From Haemonchus contortus (taxonomy: Eukaryota > Nematoda > Chromadorea > Rhabditida > Trichostrongylidae): a DNA stretch of 64,000 nt. The DNA is taken from the NCBI GenBank assembly GCA_000469685.2, contig LS997566.1, positions 26,601,932 to 26,665,931 on the forward strand. Direction: 5' to 3'. Positions 12,601-20,798 of this stretch are shown here, one piece after another; position 1 is the first letter of the stretch; each line of letters begins with the position of its first letter. Under the pieces are notes generated by a model. It ran no database searches, was not told the origin of the DNA, and saw only the letters and a program-made list of their open reading frames with translations. Both the position numbers and the translations under genes were made by a program.

Positions 12601-14311
12601 TCGGCATGGCGGCGCTGACAAGAGTAGGAATCACGGAACCGATGCTATTTATTAATACCGACTATCCTCTGGCGTGTGCCACGTGCGCGCCCACTGTGGC
12701 TGGGTGCTTTCAGACTTCAACATCGTGCGTTGTTTCAACTGACCGGCGGACTAACCGACGAAGTTGCTGGCCACGTGTCGACAGCGCTGGACTCGATCGA
12801 TAGCGCTCACGCGGCCCTGACCGCAATCTCTCCTGCGTTGTCAGCACTTGGCCAGCAACCTCGTCGGTCGATCGGTTGGTTAATTGAAACAATGCACGTC
12901 GTTGAACTCTGAAACACCCACTGGGTCTTTAAAGGCGCGGTTGACAATAAAAGTGGTTTCTGTGTTTTCCTTTAGGAATACCCAGTGGCCCCGAAGGGTA
13001 ACAGGAAGGACCCTCTCGCTCCTAAAAACTCAGCAGTTAAGGCATAGTGGGAGCCCCGTTACCGGATCGCCTCGAATATCCGCCTCTCGGCCGATGTCCC
13101 GTCAGACGAGTGTCGAGGCAGTGCAGACTACAATATTCGCTCTAGGACCCACACACAATCAGCTGATCGCCGAGTAATGAGGCGATATTTCCCTCCTATT
13201 CTTTTATTCTCTACTATTCTTTCTTACTTTTGCGATCCCTAACTTAATTTTCCACCTCAAGAGGCTGAAAAAAGTGGACTATTTTTGCCATTACTAGGGG
13301 GTTTGTGCTAACTTATGCTTGTGACTAAATGAATTTTTGCTTACCGAAGTCAGGTATTCTCACTAGGACCCACCCACGCGCAGTGACACACAGTGTAGCT
13401 CGTCCTCTTCTTCATTCTCGCCCCATCCTTCATCGTTTTTCTGGTCTCATTCTCCAACCCCTTTTCAACGATTCTTCAAAGCCTTTTTTCACTCTTTGAA
13501 GTTTCTTCGCCTTCGTTGCACTGTTTTCCACCTTACCTTCCATTTCTCGTCATAACCTGATCGCCCAAAATTATCTTGAACTGTGCCTTCAAGGAGTTCG
13601 TCGATGTGCGCTGGAGGCGCAGCGTTCCCAACGTTGACAGTGCTTGACATCGTCTGTTGACGGAGTTAGTCGCTCGACGAAAGTCTGTTGACGACATGTG
13701 CTCCGCCTATGACGACCTTTGCCCTGGAGCATGTTGTTTCCAAATCGCTGAGCAACGCGGACGTTGTCAACAGACTAAGCCGTGTGGTCAGCGTTGTCAA
13801 CAGACAATGCCCAGTGGTGTTAACGTGTGTTGGCAACGCTGTGTTTTCAACGCACGACGTTGAATATGAAAGCGCGTACCGCGTTTTCCTACTGCCCTCT
13901 ACCTGTCCCTGTGACATTGCTCGAGGTCCTTTCTCGTTCTGTCGTTTAAGTATCTCGTGATGGGAGGCCTCAGCGCGTGCGGGAGAGTTGTCAGTATTTA
14001 TAAGTACGATCTGAGAAACGTCCCTTTCCTAGACGTAACTGGGAACAATTAGTTTTTTTTACTGTTTTGAGCGGTTTTGATAGATTTTCTTGATTGTACA
14101 ATATTAAAATTATCTGTTGCTGTTGAATCACCATACGAAGCTTTATATTTCAAACACGGAATTTCAGCAGAACGCGGAGAAAGTGAATCAGAGAGAAGCT
14201 GGTTTCACGCAAAAACGCAGCGAACTCCCTCCAGACATGCAAACGGAGAAGGCTTTAGAAGAATATAAACGGCACGATGCCTATTTGCGAAAGCTGGGTA
14301 ACGCAGAGTGA
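617..14311 (+). CDS. pptr: PP2A regulatory subunit B56 (PPTR), 3' 13 exons
   Basis: This is a B56/B' regulatory subunit that targets the PP2A core enzyme to substrates through HEAT-like repeats. Exons: 617-709, 1197-1307, 1384-1476, 1730-1833, 1967-2049, 2138-2220, 7949-8083, 8195-8314, 9722-9849, 9909-9999, 10114-10197, 10319-10465, 14168-14311. All junctions keep frame and use GT-AG, giving 471 codons plus TGA at 14309-14311. Family landmarks read in order: [116 protein letters not shown], and a charged tail with ELPPD. The exon at 617 starts in the middle of the conserved core, so upstream N-terminal exons are missing; none was found in 1-616. Introns 2221-7948 and 10466-14167 are swollen by transposons. 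Very sure of the family; pptr-1 versus pptr-2 is not decided. Confidence 0.95.
2345..4345. repeat. Element-like inverted repeat pair in pptr intron
   Basis: Sequence at about 2345-2560 recurs in inverted orientation at about 4130-4345 with roughly 70 percent identity by eye. Shared blocks include CGCTAACGC/GGCTAACGC, TTGTAATRATCG, CCACTCCTT and GATACTTT. The pair could be the ends of a 2-kb transposon. A weaker partial copy starts near 8415. Inside are degenerate internal repeats at about 3370-3720 (units near 3370, 3515 and 3655 sharing GGGATG and ATTGGTGA) and a GC-rich palindromic patch at 2760-2880. No transposase was recognised between the ends. Confidence 0.4.
4582..4650 (+). repeat. 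tRNA-like module in left arm of copy A
   Basis: An A-box-like sequence TAGCCCAGTTGG at 4589-4600 is followed by a B-box-like GGTTGAATCC at 4632-4641 that lacks one base of the consensus GGTTCGANTCC. The spacing suits a tRNA gene, but no full cloverleaf was drawn. It is the counterpart of the better preserved module in the right arm. Confidence 0.45.
5348..5752 (-). pseudogene. Tc5/pogo-type transposase, C-terminal remnant
   Basis: The open stretch of 134 codons includes [12 protein letters not shown], followed about 20 residues later by [18 protein letters not shown]. This matches the last part of the DDE catalytic core of Tc5/pogo-like transposases, and the same two blocks appear in the transposase of copy C (LLILDSWTSFKD and IPVGTTRLIQPLDVHFF). 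The N-terminal HTH region and the first catalytic aspartate are gone, since the inverted repeat begins just upstream at 5815. It is not expected to encode an active enzyme. Confidence 0.65.
5921..5986 (-). repeat. tRNA-like module in right arm of copy A
   Basis: Read on the minus strand, TGGCCGAGTTGG at 5978-5967 fits the A-box consensus TRGCNNAGYNGG at every position. GATTCGAATCC at 5940-5930 differs from the B-box consensus at one base. Both are the internal promoter boxes of RNA polymerase III genes. The layout resembles a type II (Ser/Leu-like) tRNA 5' half followed by a T-arm. A complete acceptor stem is not evident, so a working tRNA is unlikely. Confidence 0.55.
6306..6829. mobile_element. 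Tc1-like MITE with CAGT ends
   Basis: The element is bounded by TA on both sides. It starts CAGTAGCGCTCGAAAGT and ends, reversed, CAGTAGCGCTCAAAAGTG, followed in both arms by TTCGGTGAAATG. CAGT-type ends with a TA target duplication are typical of the Tc1 group. At 524 bp and with no transposase reading frame it is a non-autonomous (MITE) copy. It lies in the large pptr intron. Confidence 0.75.
7217..7853. mobile_element. piggyBac-like MITE with TTAA ends
   Basis: Both ends are TTAA. The left end reads TTAACACGTTAACGACAACG and the right end, reversed, TTAACACGTTGACGACAGCG, so 18 of 20 positions match. TTAA target sites are the mark of piggyBac elements. Close to the right end are stacked palindromes such as GGGACATATATGTCCC. 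There is no transposase frame. A related end (TTAACCCATTGACGACACCG, minus strand) lies at 28578. Confidence 0.6.
9433..9487. repeat. Short perfect-type hairpin in pptr intron
   Basis: The arms GAAGG..GGAACCCGCCCGATGA and TCATCGG.ACGGG.TTCCTTC pair around a short loop. It lies in the intron 8315-9721. The rest of that intron holds a partial copy of the repeat seen at 2345 (8415-8520) and nothing else recognised. Confidence 0.5.
10830..10910 (-). repeat. tRNA-derived (SINE-like) fragment
   Basis: On the minus strand a perfect B-box GGTTCGAGTCC (10853-10843) sits in a five-pair T-arm, ACGGG/CCCGT. About 45 bases upstream is GACGCAGTGGAG, which resembles an A-box with one extra base. The rest of the cloverleaf is not convincing, so this is a tRNA pseudogene or the head of a SINE rather than a working tRNA. 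It ends three bases before the TTA that flanks the Tc5-like copy B at 10916. Confidence 0.5.
11079..11140 (+). repeat. tRNA-like module in left arm of copy B
   Basis: The A-box-like TTGCCTAGTGG is at 11081-11091. A perfect four-pair stem CCGC/GCGG (11099-11102 with 11110-11113) closes a seven-base loop TTCATAG, whose central CAT would be a methionine anticodon with the expected T before it. GGTTTGCTCCC at 11121-11131 sits where the B-box belongs but is degenerate. Confidence 0.5.
12240..12300 (-). repeat. tRNA-like module in right arm of copy B
   Basis: On the minus strand TGGCTTAGTGG (12295-12285) is a perfect A-box core. It is followed by the loop TTCATAG with anticodon-like CAT (12270-12268), then by GGGTTTCTCC in the B-box position. 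It mirrors the module at 11079-11140, with differences that suggest independent decay of the two arms. Confidence 0.5.
12690..12930. repeat. Foldback MITE in pptr intron
   Basis: Left arm 12696-12787 and right arm 12838-12925 are inverted copies, sharing blocks such as TTGTTTCAA and GTTGCTGGCCA. Because of this symmetry, similar translations appear on both strands (for example TDEVAG on each), which is an artefact of the palindrome and not a gene. Confidence 0.55.
13617..13848. repeat. Foldback repeat rich in GTTGTCAACAG
   Basis: Two inverted halves carry several copies of TCTGTTGACRAC and its reverse GTYGTCAACAGAC. The outer sequences CAGCGTTCCCAAC and GTTGGCAACGCTG pair with one mismatch. 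It sits between the foldback at 12690 and the last pptr exon. The interval 12931-13616 holds no recognised gene. Confidence 0.5.
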
Positions 14312-16689
14312 AGCTCACTCTTCATTGCAATTTCACAATTTTGATGAATCTCTTCCCGATGCTGTCAATGCTGTCCTTTGCTGCAGTACTTGGTGTGCAA
14401 CACGACCTGTGGTATTTCGAATGATAGATAGATTAGTGTTTAGTGTCCAGTAGCTAGTGCATTCCTGAACAATCGCGCGTCTCAGTCAGTAATCTCGATT
14501 ATGCATTTTCCTAATGCCGCTCTTGCTATGTAGGGCTCTGATGTTCAGTTTGAAGATGGTATAGGATTGGTTGTTTCGGGCTGTGAAGAAATAACGGTGA
14601 TGATGGTTGAGTCGGGAGCACCGTTTATGTATGTTCCATATGATTGGTGGCATCTGCAGCATTCAGCAATTAGTCGCCCATTGCAGAGCTAGTTTCCGTG
14701 CCGGGTAAAACACACCGACTTGCGCTGCCCGTATCTAACTGATTTTTTCGTGAGTTAAATTTTCGCGTGCTCAGTCATCACCCGCTGTATCTATTGTCTG
14801 CGTTTGAACAGCAGATTTGGTGCTCTTGAAATACGATTTCAGCCTTAGGCCCTCAGAGGTTTCAGTTTGTGATCCACCCATTTTCAAATCAGAGCTCTAT
14901 TGTAATGTTTTGTTCTCACTTCTCTACGTGTTCATCACGCGCTTCTTTCTGCAATATGTTTTTATCCATGAACGATCTTTAACTCATGACATTTGGCGAT
15001 AATCGACCAGTGATGGTTTTTGAATTCCCTAATAAGCGTATAATTATCGTTATCAGAAATGTGTTCAGCAGTTCATTTTGAGATTTTTTTTTCCGAAACA
15101 TGGGTCTTTAACTGATGATGGTTTTCATTTGAGTTGCTTGTTAACTTCTCTTCTCTCATTTCTGCTGACAGCCACAGACCTAGTCACGGACCAGGCGAAG
15201 GGGAAGCTAATCACAGTTAATCACATACACCTGATGAAGAGGCGAAGCTACGTGATTATTCATTGGTAACGGCCAACGTTTTGCTTCTCTACTAGGAAAC
15301 TGGACAGCCTCCAATGTAAAGGAAACTGAGGTTGATAATGGATGTAGCATCTGTGCGCAATGAAAGGCGCCATGCCTGGCTTCAGCCGATACAGTGGCTA
15401 AAGCATCACAGAATGGTAACGTTGCCGTACGGTTATCCGGTCGCCACATTCAATCTATAGAGGAAAAGGTAACAACCTACCACAGCGCATCTTCAGTTAA
15501 CTTGCAACGAGCTGAAGAAACTGTAAGCTTGGGTCGCTTCACCTGTTCCGTGCCCATTTTGTTTTATGGGATACCCCTCCTTTTAATTATTATAAATGTA
15601 TGAGATTATTGTACCGAAACTGTAAACTGTAATGTTTGCGAAACTATGAGATTTTCTCCTCGACTCGCGATGCCGGTTATGACTTTCTGTTGAAGTGTTT
15701 CTATATAAATTATATCTTTAATTGGTTCTTCTTCACCTTTCCGGATTTCGATTGTTATTATAAGGCTTACAATCTATGCTATTGTAAAGTACACATTATA
15801 TCAAAATATAACATCCTTTCGTCATACTCCAGCCAATTCAATGATTTCTTTTGTAGTTTTTTCACAATCTGCCCACGTTGTATGGTTGATGATATGAAAT
15901 ATTCCATCAGTAGTTTTGAGACTGAGGAATAGATGCTGCTGAATATGATTTCATGGATCTTTTTATTAACGGTAAATGTTTTATTGACTAGGTCATGTTA
16001 TTTATTCGTTCCAATTATGTCTGAAGAACGCTGTCGGCTGTCGGTACACAGCAAATGGGTGCCGAGATGGAATTGAGTTCAAATATACTGTTTTGGGATT
16101 ACACGACACAAAACTCGAGCAAACAAGGATAGCAACTCCTCTGAGTGGCACCCCAGTAAACTTGAGAAGAGTAAATTCATCGAAAAAGGGAAGAAAAGAT
16201 TTACGAACGGGAGTAATTAGTGTCTGGTTGCCTTCTTAAATACTGAATTTCCCTCAGTAAAGTAGAACCCATAATGGCCGATTCATATTCATTGATGATA
16301 CCAGCAGATAAGGCGTTTCCTAGCTCCTCTTGACGTTTTCAAGCGACGAATGAGCTACCTACTTATTTAGCCTAATAATTCCATTTTCAGTTCACCTTGT
16401 TACTTCCGTTGTCGTTGGTAAGCTTATATAATACTTTGAATTCCTTTCACTTTCATTGATGGCTGGTGAGATTACACGGATCTTCTTCAAACATTTAGAA
16501 AGCTTCAGGATTCAGATTTTCGTGCTAGAAATTTTCTTTCAAGCCCATTGAAGTTCTGGATAAGTGTTTGAAGGTTGTTTACACGTTTGTGGATCCTGTC
16601 CCCGACAATAAATCTTTGCAGACAGCATCGTTTTGTCATAGAGGGCCGTTGTCAACCGCGTATGAAGTGACTCAGCGTTTTTGTTGTTT
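14312..16689. other. pptr 3' UTR and intergenic sequence
   Basis: The first few hundred bases after the pptr stop are probably its 3' UTR. No coding exon, RNA gene or clear repeat was recognised in the rest. Short open frames near 15078, 15394 and 15636 lack protein-like composition. Confidence 0.4.
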
Positions 16690-17042
16690 TCTTTGAAATC
16701 GTTAGTTTTTGCTTCTGCCTCGAGGTTTGTAGGTGGAAATATTTTTTGTGACCGACGTTTTGACGGACTCGTCGTTTTCGAAGGCCTGAAAGTGGTTCAA
16801 GCTTCTTAATTGCACGCTACTCCACCAAGCGCCTCTTTCGCTCTAGCGTTTATGACGTTATATCAGGAGTACACGAAAAATGACCGAAATCCAAAAGATA
16901 AGCTCACGTCACTTCCACCGCGAAGTGTAGCCACGCTACACGGTTAGTACATTAGTAGCGAATGATCTTAGTGCTGTCCTTATGCAATATCGTTATTGCG
17001 CATCAGCACGTTCGCGGGTTATGGAACAAACTCGCAGTGTTG

Positions 17043-17442
17043 CATAAATGACAAGAGATCATTTGTGATAGTCACACACACTCCTTTCGGCTGTTCATAT
17101 CTGGATTTCTAGCTAGAATCCAAAACGCTACCAACGCTTTCCTCGACGATATTTCCGTTTCGTGAGCCAATATCGTACATTTGATGTTAAAGTCATTTCC
17201 ACCATGCTGCTCCACTCTGTGCTTCCCTAACGGAGTTAACACATGCGCCATTTATCAGCAAAATGTTCTTTTATTCGTACTGATGAAACTCCTCCGGTTT
17301 TCCCTATGTAGCTTAAATTACATGCCTCACATTGAATCTGATAAATTACGCCTACAGAAGCGCAAACTCCATCTTTCCCGTTTGGACGTGTAACGCAACC
17401 CTCTGTCAAGCACTGCTTGCCGTAGAGTCTGTTCCTCACAAG
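17043..17442 (-). pseudogene. Penelope GIY-YIG endonuclease, inverted partial copy
   Basis: On the minus strand the best open part is 17439-17236, which reads RNRLYGKQCLTEGCV, then SVGVIYQIQCEACNLSYIGK. This is the Cys-rich linker and the GIY-YIG core (VIY...YIG) of Penelope-like endonucleases. No reverse transcriptase lies upstream of it, because the copy stops near 17475. The frame closes soon after the YIG motif, so the endonuclease is broken. It is similar to the plus-strand endonuclease at 19204-19599. Confidence 0.7.
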
Positions 17443-17528
17443 GTGGCGTTTGATGTTATGTTTTCCTACATTACGTTGAAAAACGTTTGAAAAACGTTGT
17501 TAGTTACGTTTGATGTTTTCCAACGCAC

Positions 17529-19244
17529 TTGACTTTCTCAGTCTCGGGCTATTGTTTTCACCAGCGCAAAACAAATGCTGCTACGTTCCGTAAAGTTAAG
17601 GGGAACTTGTATAGGCTACGAGATCTACTGCGTTGCAGCGATCGTCGTGAACGTAACCTGCACCCTACCGCGAATCAGAGATCTCTCCCAACTGCACCGT
17701 TTCTGCGTATGTTTTATAAAGAACCTGACCCTGTGCCAAATGTAGATGTCAAAGTGCGAATGCTGTCAGCTGGTGTACTTAATGTGTTAAGCCAACATAG
17801 GCGGCATCAGAACAGCAATTTGACTTTCCAGCAACGGCAAGGGTTTAGAGAAATACGCGAGCTAAGATCAAACGGCACAATAAGAATCTCTTTGAGCGAT
17901 GAAGGAGGAGTGTTTGTCGTTATGCCACAGTCCTTGGATCGTGCTATAACAGAAATTCACCTGCGGGATACAACCACGTACCGCCGTGCAACAGCTGAGG
18001 AATTTTCATCACAATGCAAGCGTCTCAACTATATCTGGATGAAAGAAGGCAAACCTGCAGGTCTTGATGAGAAATTCCTCTGTAGACTCAGGCTCGATTC
18101 TCCAAGTTGTACTGTATTTTACAGCTTGGTGAAAACCCACAAACATGCACCTGACGAGTTACTGTCAACGTCCGCGGACACTTTCAAAATAAGACCTATT
18201 ATAAGCTGCGTAGGTGGGCCAACCGATAGAATTTCATGGTTTTCAAACTGTATTGTGAGTCAATTGTTGACCAAGGTCCCCTCACACCTGTCCAATACGA
18301 ACCAATTCCTTGAACAACTGCGGAACTTGGAGTCATTTGACGTCACCTCGCTTTACACCAACGTCCAAAATGAACAAGCCCTACAGGCGCTACCTGAAAT
18401 GTTGGATAGGCATGGCAGGAGTATTGAGACTTTTGGGCTCGATAAAGCGCGTATTATGACTCTTATTAAGGAATGTCTTGGTTGTAACATCTTGAAGTGG
18501 TCAGGTTCTTACTATTCTCAAATCAGAGGTTTGGCCATGGGTCAAAGATTAGCTCCCGTACTGGCGATCTGCTTCATGAGCAGAATTGAAGAACCAGTAC
18601 TTGCACGCTCACCGTTGATGTACTGTAGGTATATAGACGACTGCAGCATTGTAACTTCAACACAGTCCGAAATGGACAAGCGTTTCCGTATAATGAATGA
18701 GCAGTCACAGTACATCAGGCTCACGCGAGAGATACCAAAAGATGGTTGGCTCCCCTATCTAAACACTCAAATCAAAGTGTCTAGCGGGATCGTACACGTC
18801 AAGTGGTACAGGAAAAGAAGCTCGAAAAACATCTTGATTCACGCTACATCTGCGCATCCGTCTGCTGTCAAACGCGCTGTTATAAGGAATATGTACAGGA
18901 CAGCTGCGCGCATGTGCAGTGGTGTGACCGAACGCGAAGAATCAAGACGATTAGCTTCAGCCATAGCTCGGTCGAATGGCTGTACGGTACCACATGGTAA
19001 CACTGGAAGATCCCACGTCGACAGGAGAAACACGTCGCGCCAAAACAGACTTCCTCTGTGTTTACCATTCATCTCTGACAAGGTATCTGCTGCAATACAA
19101 CGGTGTATTGTTCGGGCACAATTGAGCGATTATGTTATTCTAGTAAACATTCCGCCTAATAACATCAAACGCCAACTTATGAGGAACAGACTAGGACAAG
19201 CAGTGCTCGACAGAGGGGTGCGTTACATGTCCAAACTGGGATGA
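17529..19244 (+). CDS. Penelope-like element reverse transcriptase
   Basis: The 571-codon frame is uninterrupted. Recognisable blocks are VKTHK (about residue 203), FKIRPIISCVGGPTDRISWF (about 223), FDVTSLYTNV with the first catalytic Asp (about 273), GLAMGQRLAPVLA (about 338) and the catalytic YIDDCSIV (about 372). The order and spacing fit the Penelope-like family, which is related to telomerase. The frame ends at a TGA just after RYMSKLG. A one-base shift near 19200 would put the Cys-rich linker and the GIY-YIG domain in the same protein, so the copy is probably inactive by a single recent frameshift. The start codon is uncertain; the true N-terminus may lie further upstream. Confidence 0.85.
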   Translation: MTFSVSGYCFHQRKTNAATFRKVKGNLYRLRDLLRCSDRRERNLHPTANQRSLPTAPFLRMFYKEPDPVPNVDVKVRMLSAGVLNVLSQHRRHQNSNLTFQQRQGFREIRELRSNGTIRISLSDEGGVFVVMPQSLDRAITEIHLRDTTTYRRATAEEFSSQCKRLNYIWMKEGKPAGLDEKFLCRLRLDSPSCTVFYSLVKTHKHAPDELLSTSADTFKIRPIISCVGGPTDRISWFSNCIVSQLLTKVPSHLSNTNQFLEQLRNLESFDVTSLYTNVQNEQALQALPEMLDRHGRSIETFGLDKARIMTLIKECLGCNILKWSGSYYSQIRGLAMGQRLAPVLAICFMSRIEEPVLARSPLMYCRYIDDCSIVTSTQSEMDKRFRIMNEQSQYIRLTREIPKDGWLPYLNTQIKVSSGIVHVKWYRKRSSKNILIHATSAHPSAVKRAVIRNMYRTAARMCSGVTEREESRRLASAIARSNGCTVPHGNTGRSHVDRRNTSRQNRLPLCLPFISDKVSAAIQRCIVRAQLSDYVILVNIPPNNIKRQLMRNRLGQAVLDRGVRYMSKLG

Positions 19245-19599
19245 TGGAGATAGCGCAACTGTAGGCGTAATTTATGAGATTCAATGTGAGGCATGTAATT
19301 CAAGCTACATAGGGGAAACCGGAAGAGTTTTACCAGTACGAATAAAAGAACATGTTGCTGGTAAACGGCGCAGTAATATGTTAACTCCGTTAGGGAAGCA
19401 CAGAGTGGAGCAGCATGGTGGAAATGACTTTAACATCAAATGTGCGATATTGGCTCACGAAACGGAAATATCGTCGAGGAAAGCGTTGGAAGCGTTCTGG
19501 ATTCTGGCTAGAAATCCAGACATGAACAGCCGAAAGGAGTGTGTGACTATCACAAATGATTTCTTGCCATTTATGCAGCACTGTGAGTTTGTTACATAA
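19204..19599 (+). pseudogene. Penelope GIY-YIG endonuclease, frameshifted from RT
   Basis: This frame (131 codons, TAA at 19597-19599) starts with a Cys-rich linker (TEGCVTCPN). It then has GVIYEIQCEACNSSYIGETG, with the GIY-YIG signature as VIY...YIG, followed by R..IKEH and the later glutamate in LEAFW. It lies directly downstream of, and in a different frame from, the reverse transcriptase, with which it should be fused. In the family this nuclease nicks the target for reverse transcription. Confidence 0.75.
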
Positions 19600-19936
19600 T
19601 CCGCGAACGTGCTGATCCGCAATAATGTTATTGCATAAGGACAGCACTAAGACACTTGCTACTAGTGTACTAACCGTGTAGCGTGGCTACACTTCGCGGT
19701 GGAAGTAAGGTGAGCTTATCTTTTGGATTTCGGTCATTTTTCGTGCATTCCTGATATAACTAGAGCGGAAGAGGCGCTTAGTGGGGTAGCGTGCAATCAA
19801 GAAGCTTTGAACCACTTTCAGGCCTTTGAAAACGACGAGTCCGTCGAAACGTCGGCCAGAATAAATATTTTCACCTACCAACCTCGAGGCAGAAGCAAAA
19901 ACTAACGACTTCAAGAACAACAGACATGCCGAGGTT

Positions 19937-20058
19937 CAAAGATGAGAGAACATGGAATTTGCGGATCCTCTCATCTTTGGCTTCCAAAAAGCGCACCTCG
20001 TGGGACATCTTGACGCGCATGCGCGTCGAGATGTCCCACGAGGTGCGCTTTTTGGAAG
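19937..20058. repeat. Near-perfect 78-bp palindrome with nested hairpin
   Basis: From 19981 to 20058 two 39-base arms are inverted copies with a single mismatch, centred on GACGCGCATGCGCGTC. Pairing continues outside with CTTTGG/GCAAAG. A second hairpin (CAAAGATGAGAG with CTCTCATCTTTG) lies at 19938-19979. The same GACGCGCATGCGCGTC core occurs near 28543, beside a TTAA end, so this may be the left sub-terminal part of the piggyBac-like relic. Confidence 0.7.
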
Positions 20059-20494
20059 GCAAAGCTGAGAGGCAACATCAAAAGGGTATTATGTTGGTGA
20101 ATGAAGAGAGTAGTCGACAGGGTGGTGCCCTGCTTGTCTGCTCCCTATTAGCGATATAAAAACAGCTTTGATGCACTTGTAAAGCAAAGACAGGAAGTTG
20201 CCACCTAGAGGCCTAGAAGGCTGTAGGAAAGGAAGAATTGGGGTAGCAAGAAATTTCGCTTGCTATTAGTGAAACCTGGAATATGTGCATTTCCATTGTC
20301 TCGCTAACCAGGGAAGGATCCCAAGTCGAAGTGGCCATTCGAAATGAGACCTACACTGATGGAGGTTTTTTTCGGATGCTGAGTTCGAATCTGCTTTCCA
20401 AATTTGCGAGCGTTTCTCTGAACGGAGTTATGAGGGTGGTCTCATGGAGCTCAACATGAGAAAACTTGAATTACCTGCATGAGCACTCCCAACG

Positions 20495-20560
20495 GCGGAT
20501 TGGTATAGTGGTAAGCGTGGCCCTTCATATGCGAGAGACCAGGGTTCGGGTTTTATGGGG
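20495..20560 (+). repeat. tRNA-like module in left arm of copy C
   Basis: The A-box-like TGGTATAGTGG (20501-20511) is the form seen in real Glu, Asp and Gly tRNAs. CTTCATATG follows with CAT at 20526-20528 in anticodon position, and GGTTCGGGTTT (20543-20553) is a partial B-box. The order and spacing fit a degraded tRNA body. Confidence 0.5.
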
Positions 20561-20798
20561 GATGAGCTTTTTGCATTATATAGAATTTTTCACTCAAGGA
20601 CCAGGAAATACTCTCATGGCGATTTTATGGCGTTTTACTGACTTTTAATGCTTTTGCTGGTATTTACCCACATATAGTAATACTTCAGTTTTACTCGCAT
20701 GCCCATGCACTCTATATTCTTAGAAGGATTACTTTTGCCACTTTCTCACCTCACCCTCCTCACCTGCTCTACACTTTGCCAATTTTGCCACGTGGCAA

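Larger units (their letters stand above)
16690..19935. mobile_element. Penelope-like element with inverted partial copy
   Basis: The plus-strand copy (about 17480-19935) encodes a Penelope-type reverse transcriptase and a GIY-YIG endonuclease. To its left is an oppositely oriented copy of only the 3' part (16690-17475). Partial copies joined in inverted orientation are a known habit of Penelope-like elements. Both ends carry the hairpin GTGTAGC..GCTACAC (16925-16941 and 19676-19692) and a conserved block ACGACGAGTCCGTC.AAACG (near 16752-16775 and 19835-19858). The outermost shared sequence is GAAGCAAAAACTAACGA. A third, internally deleted tail is at 41601-41746. Confidence 0.8.
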
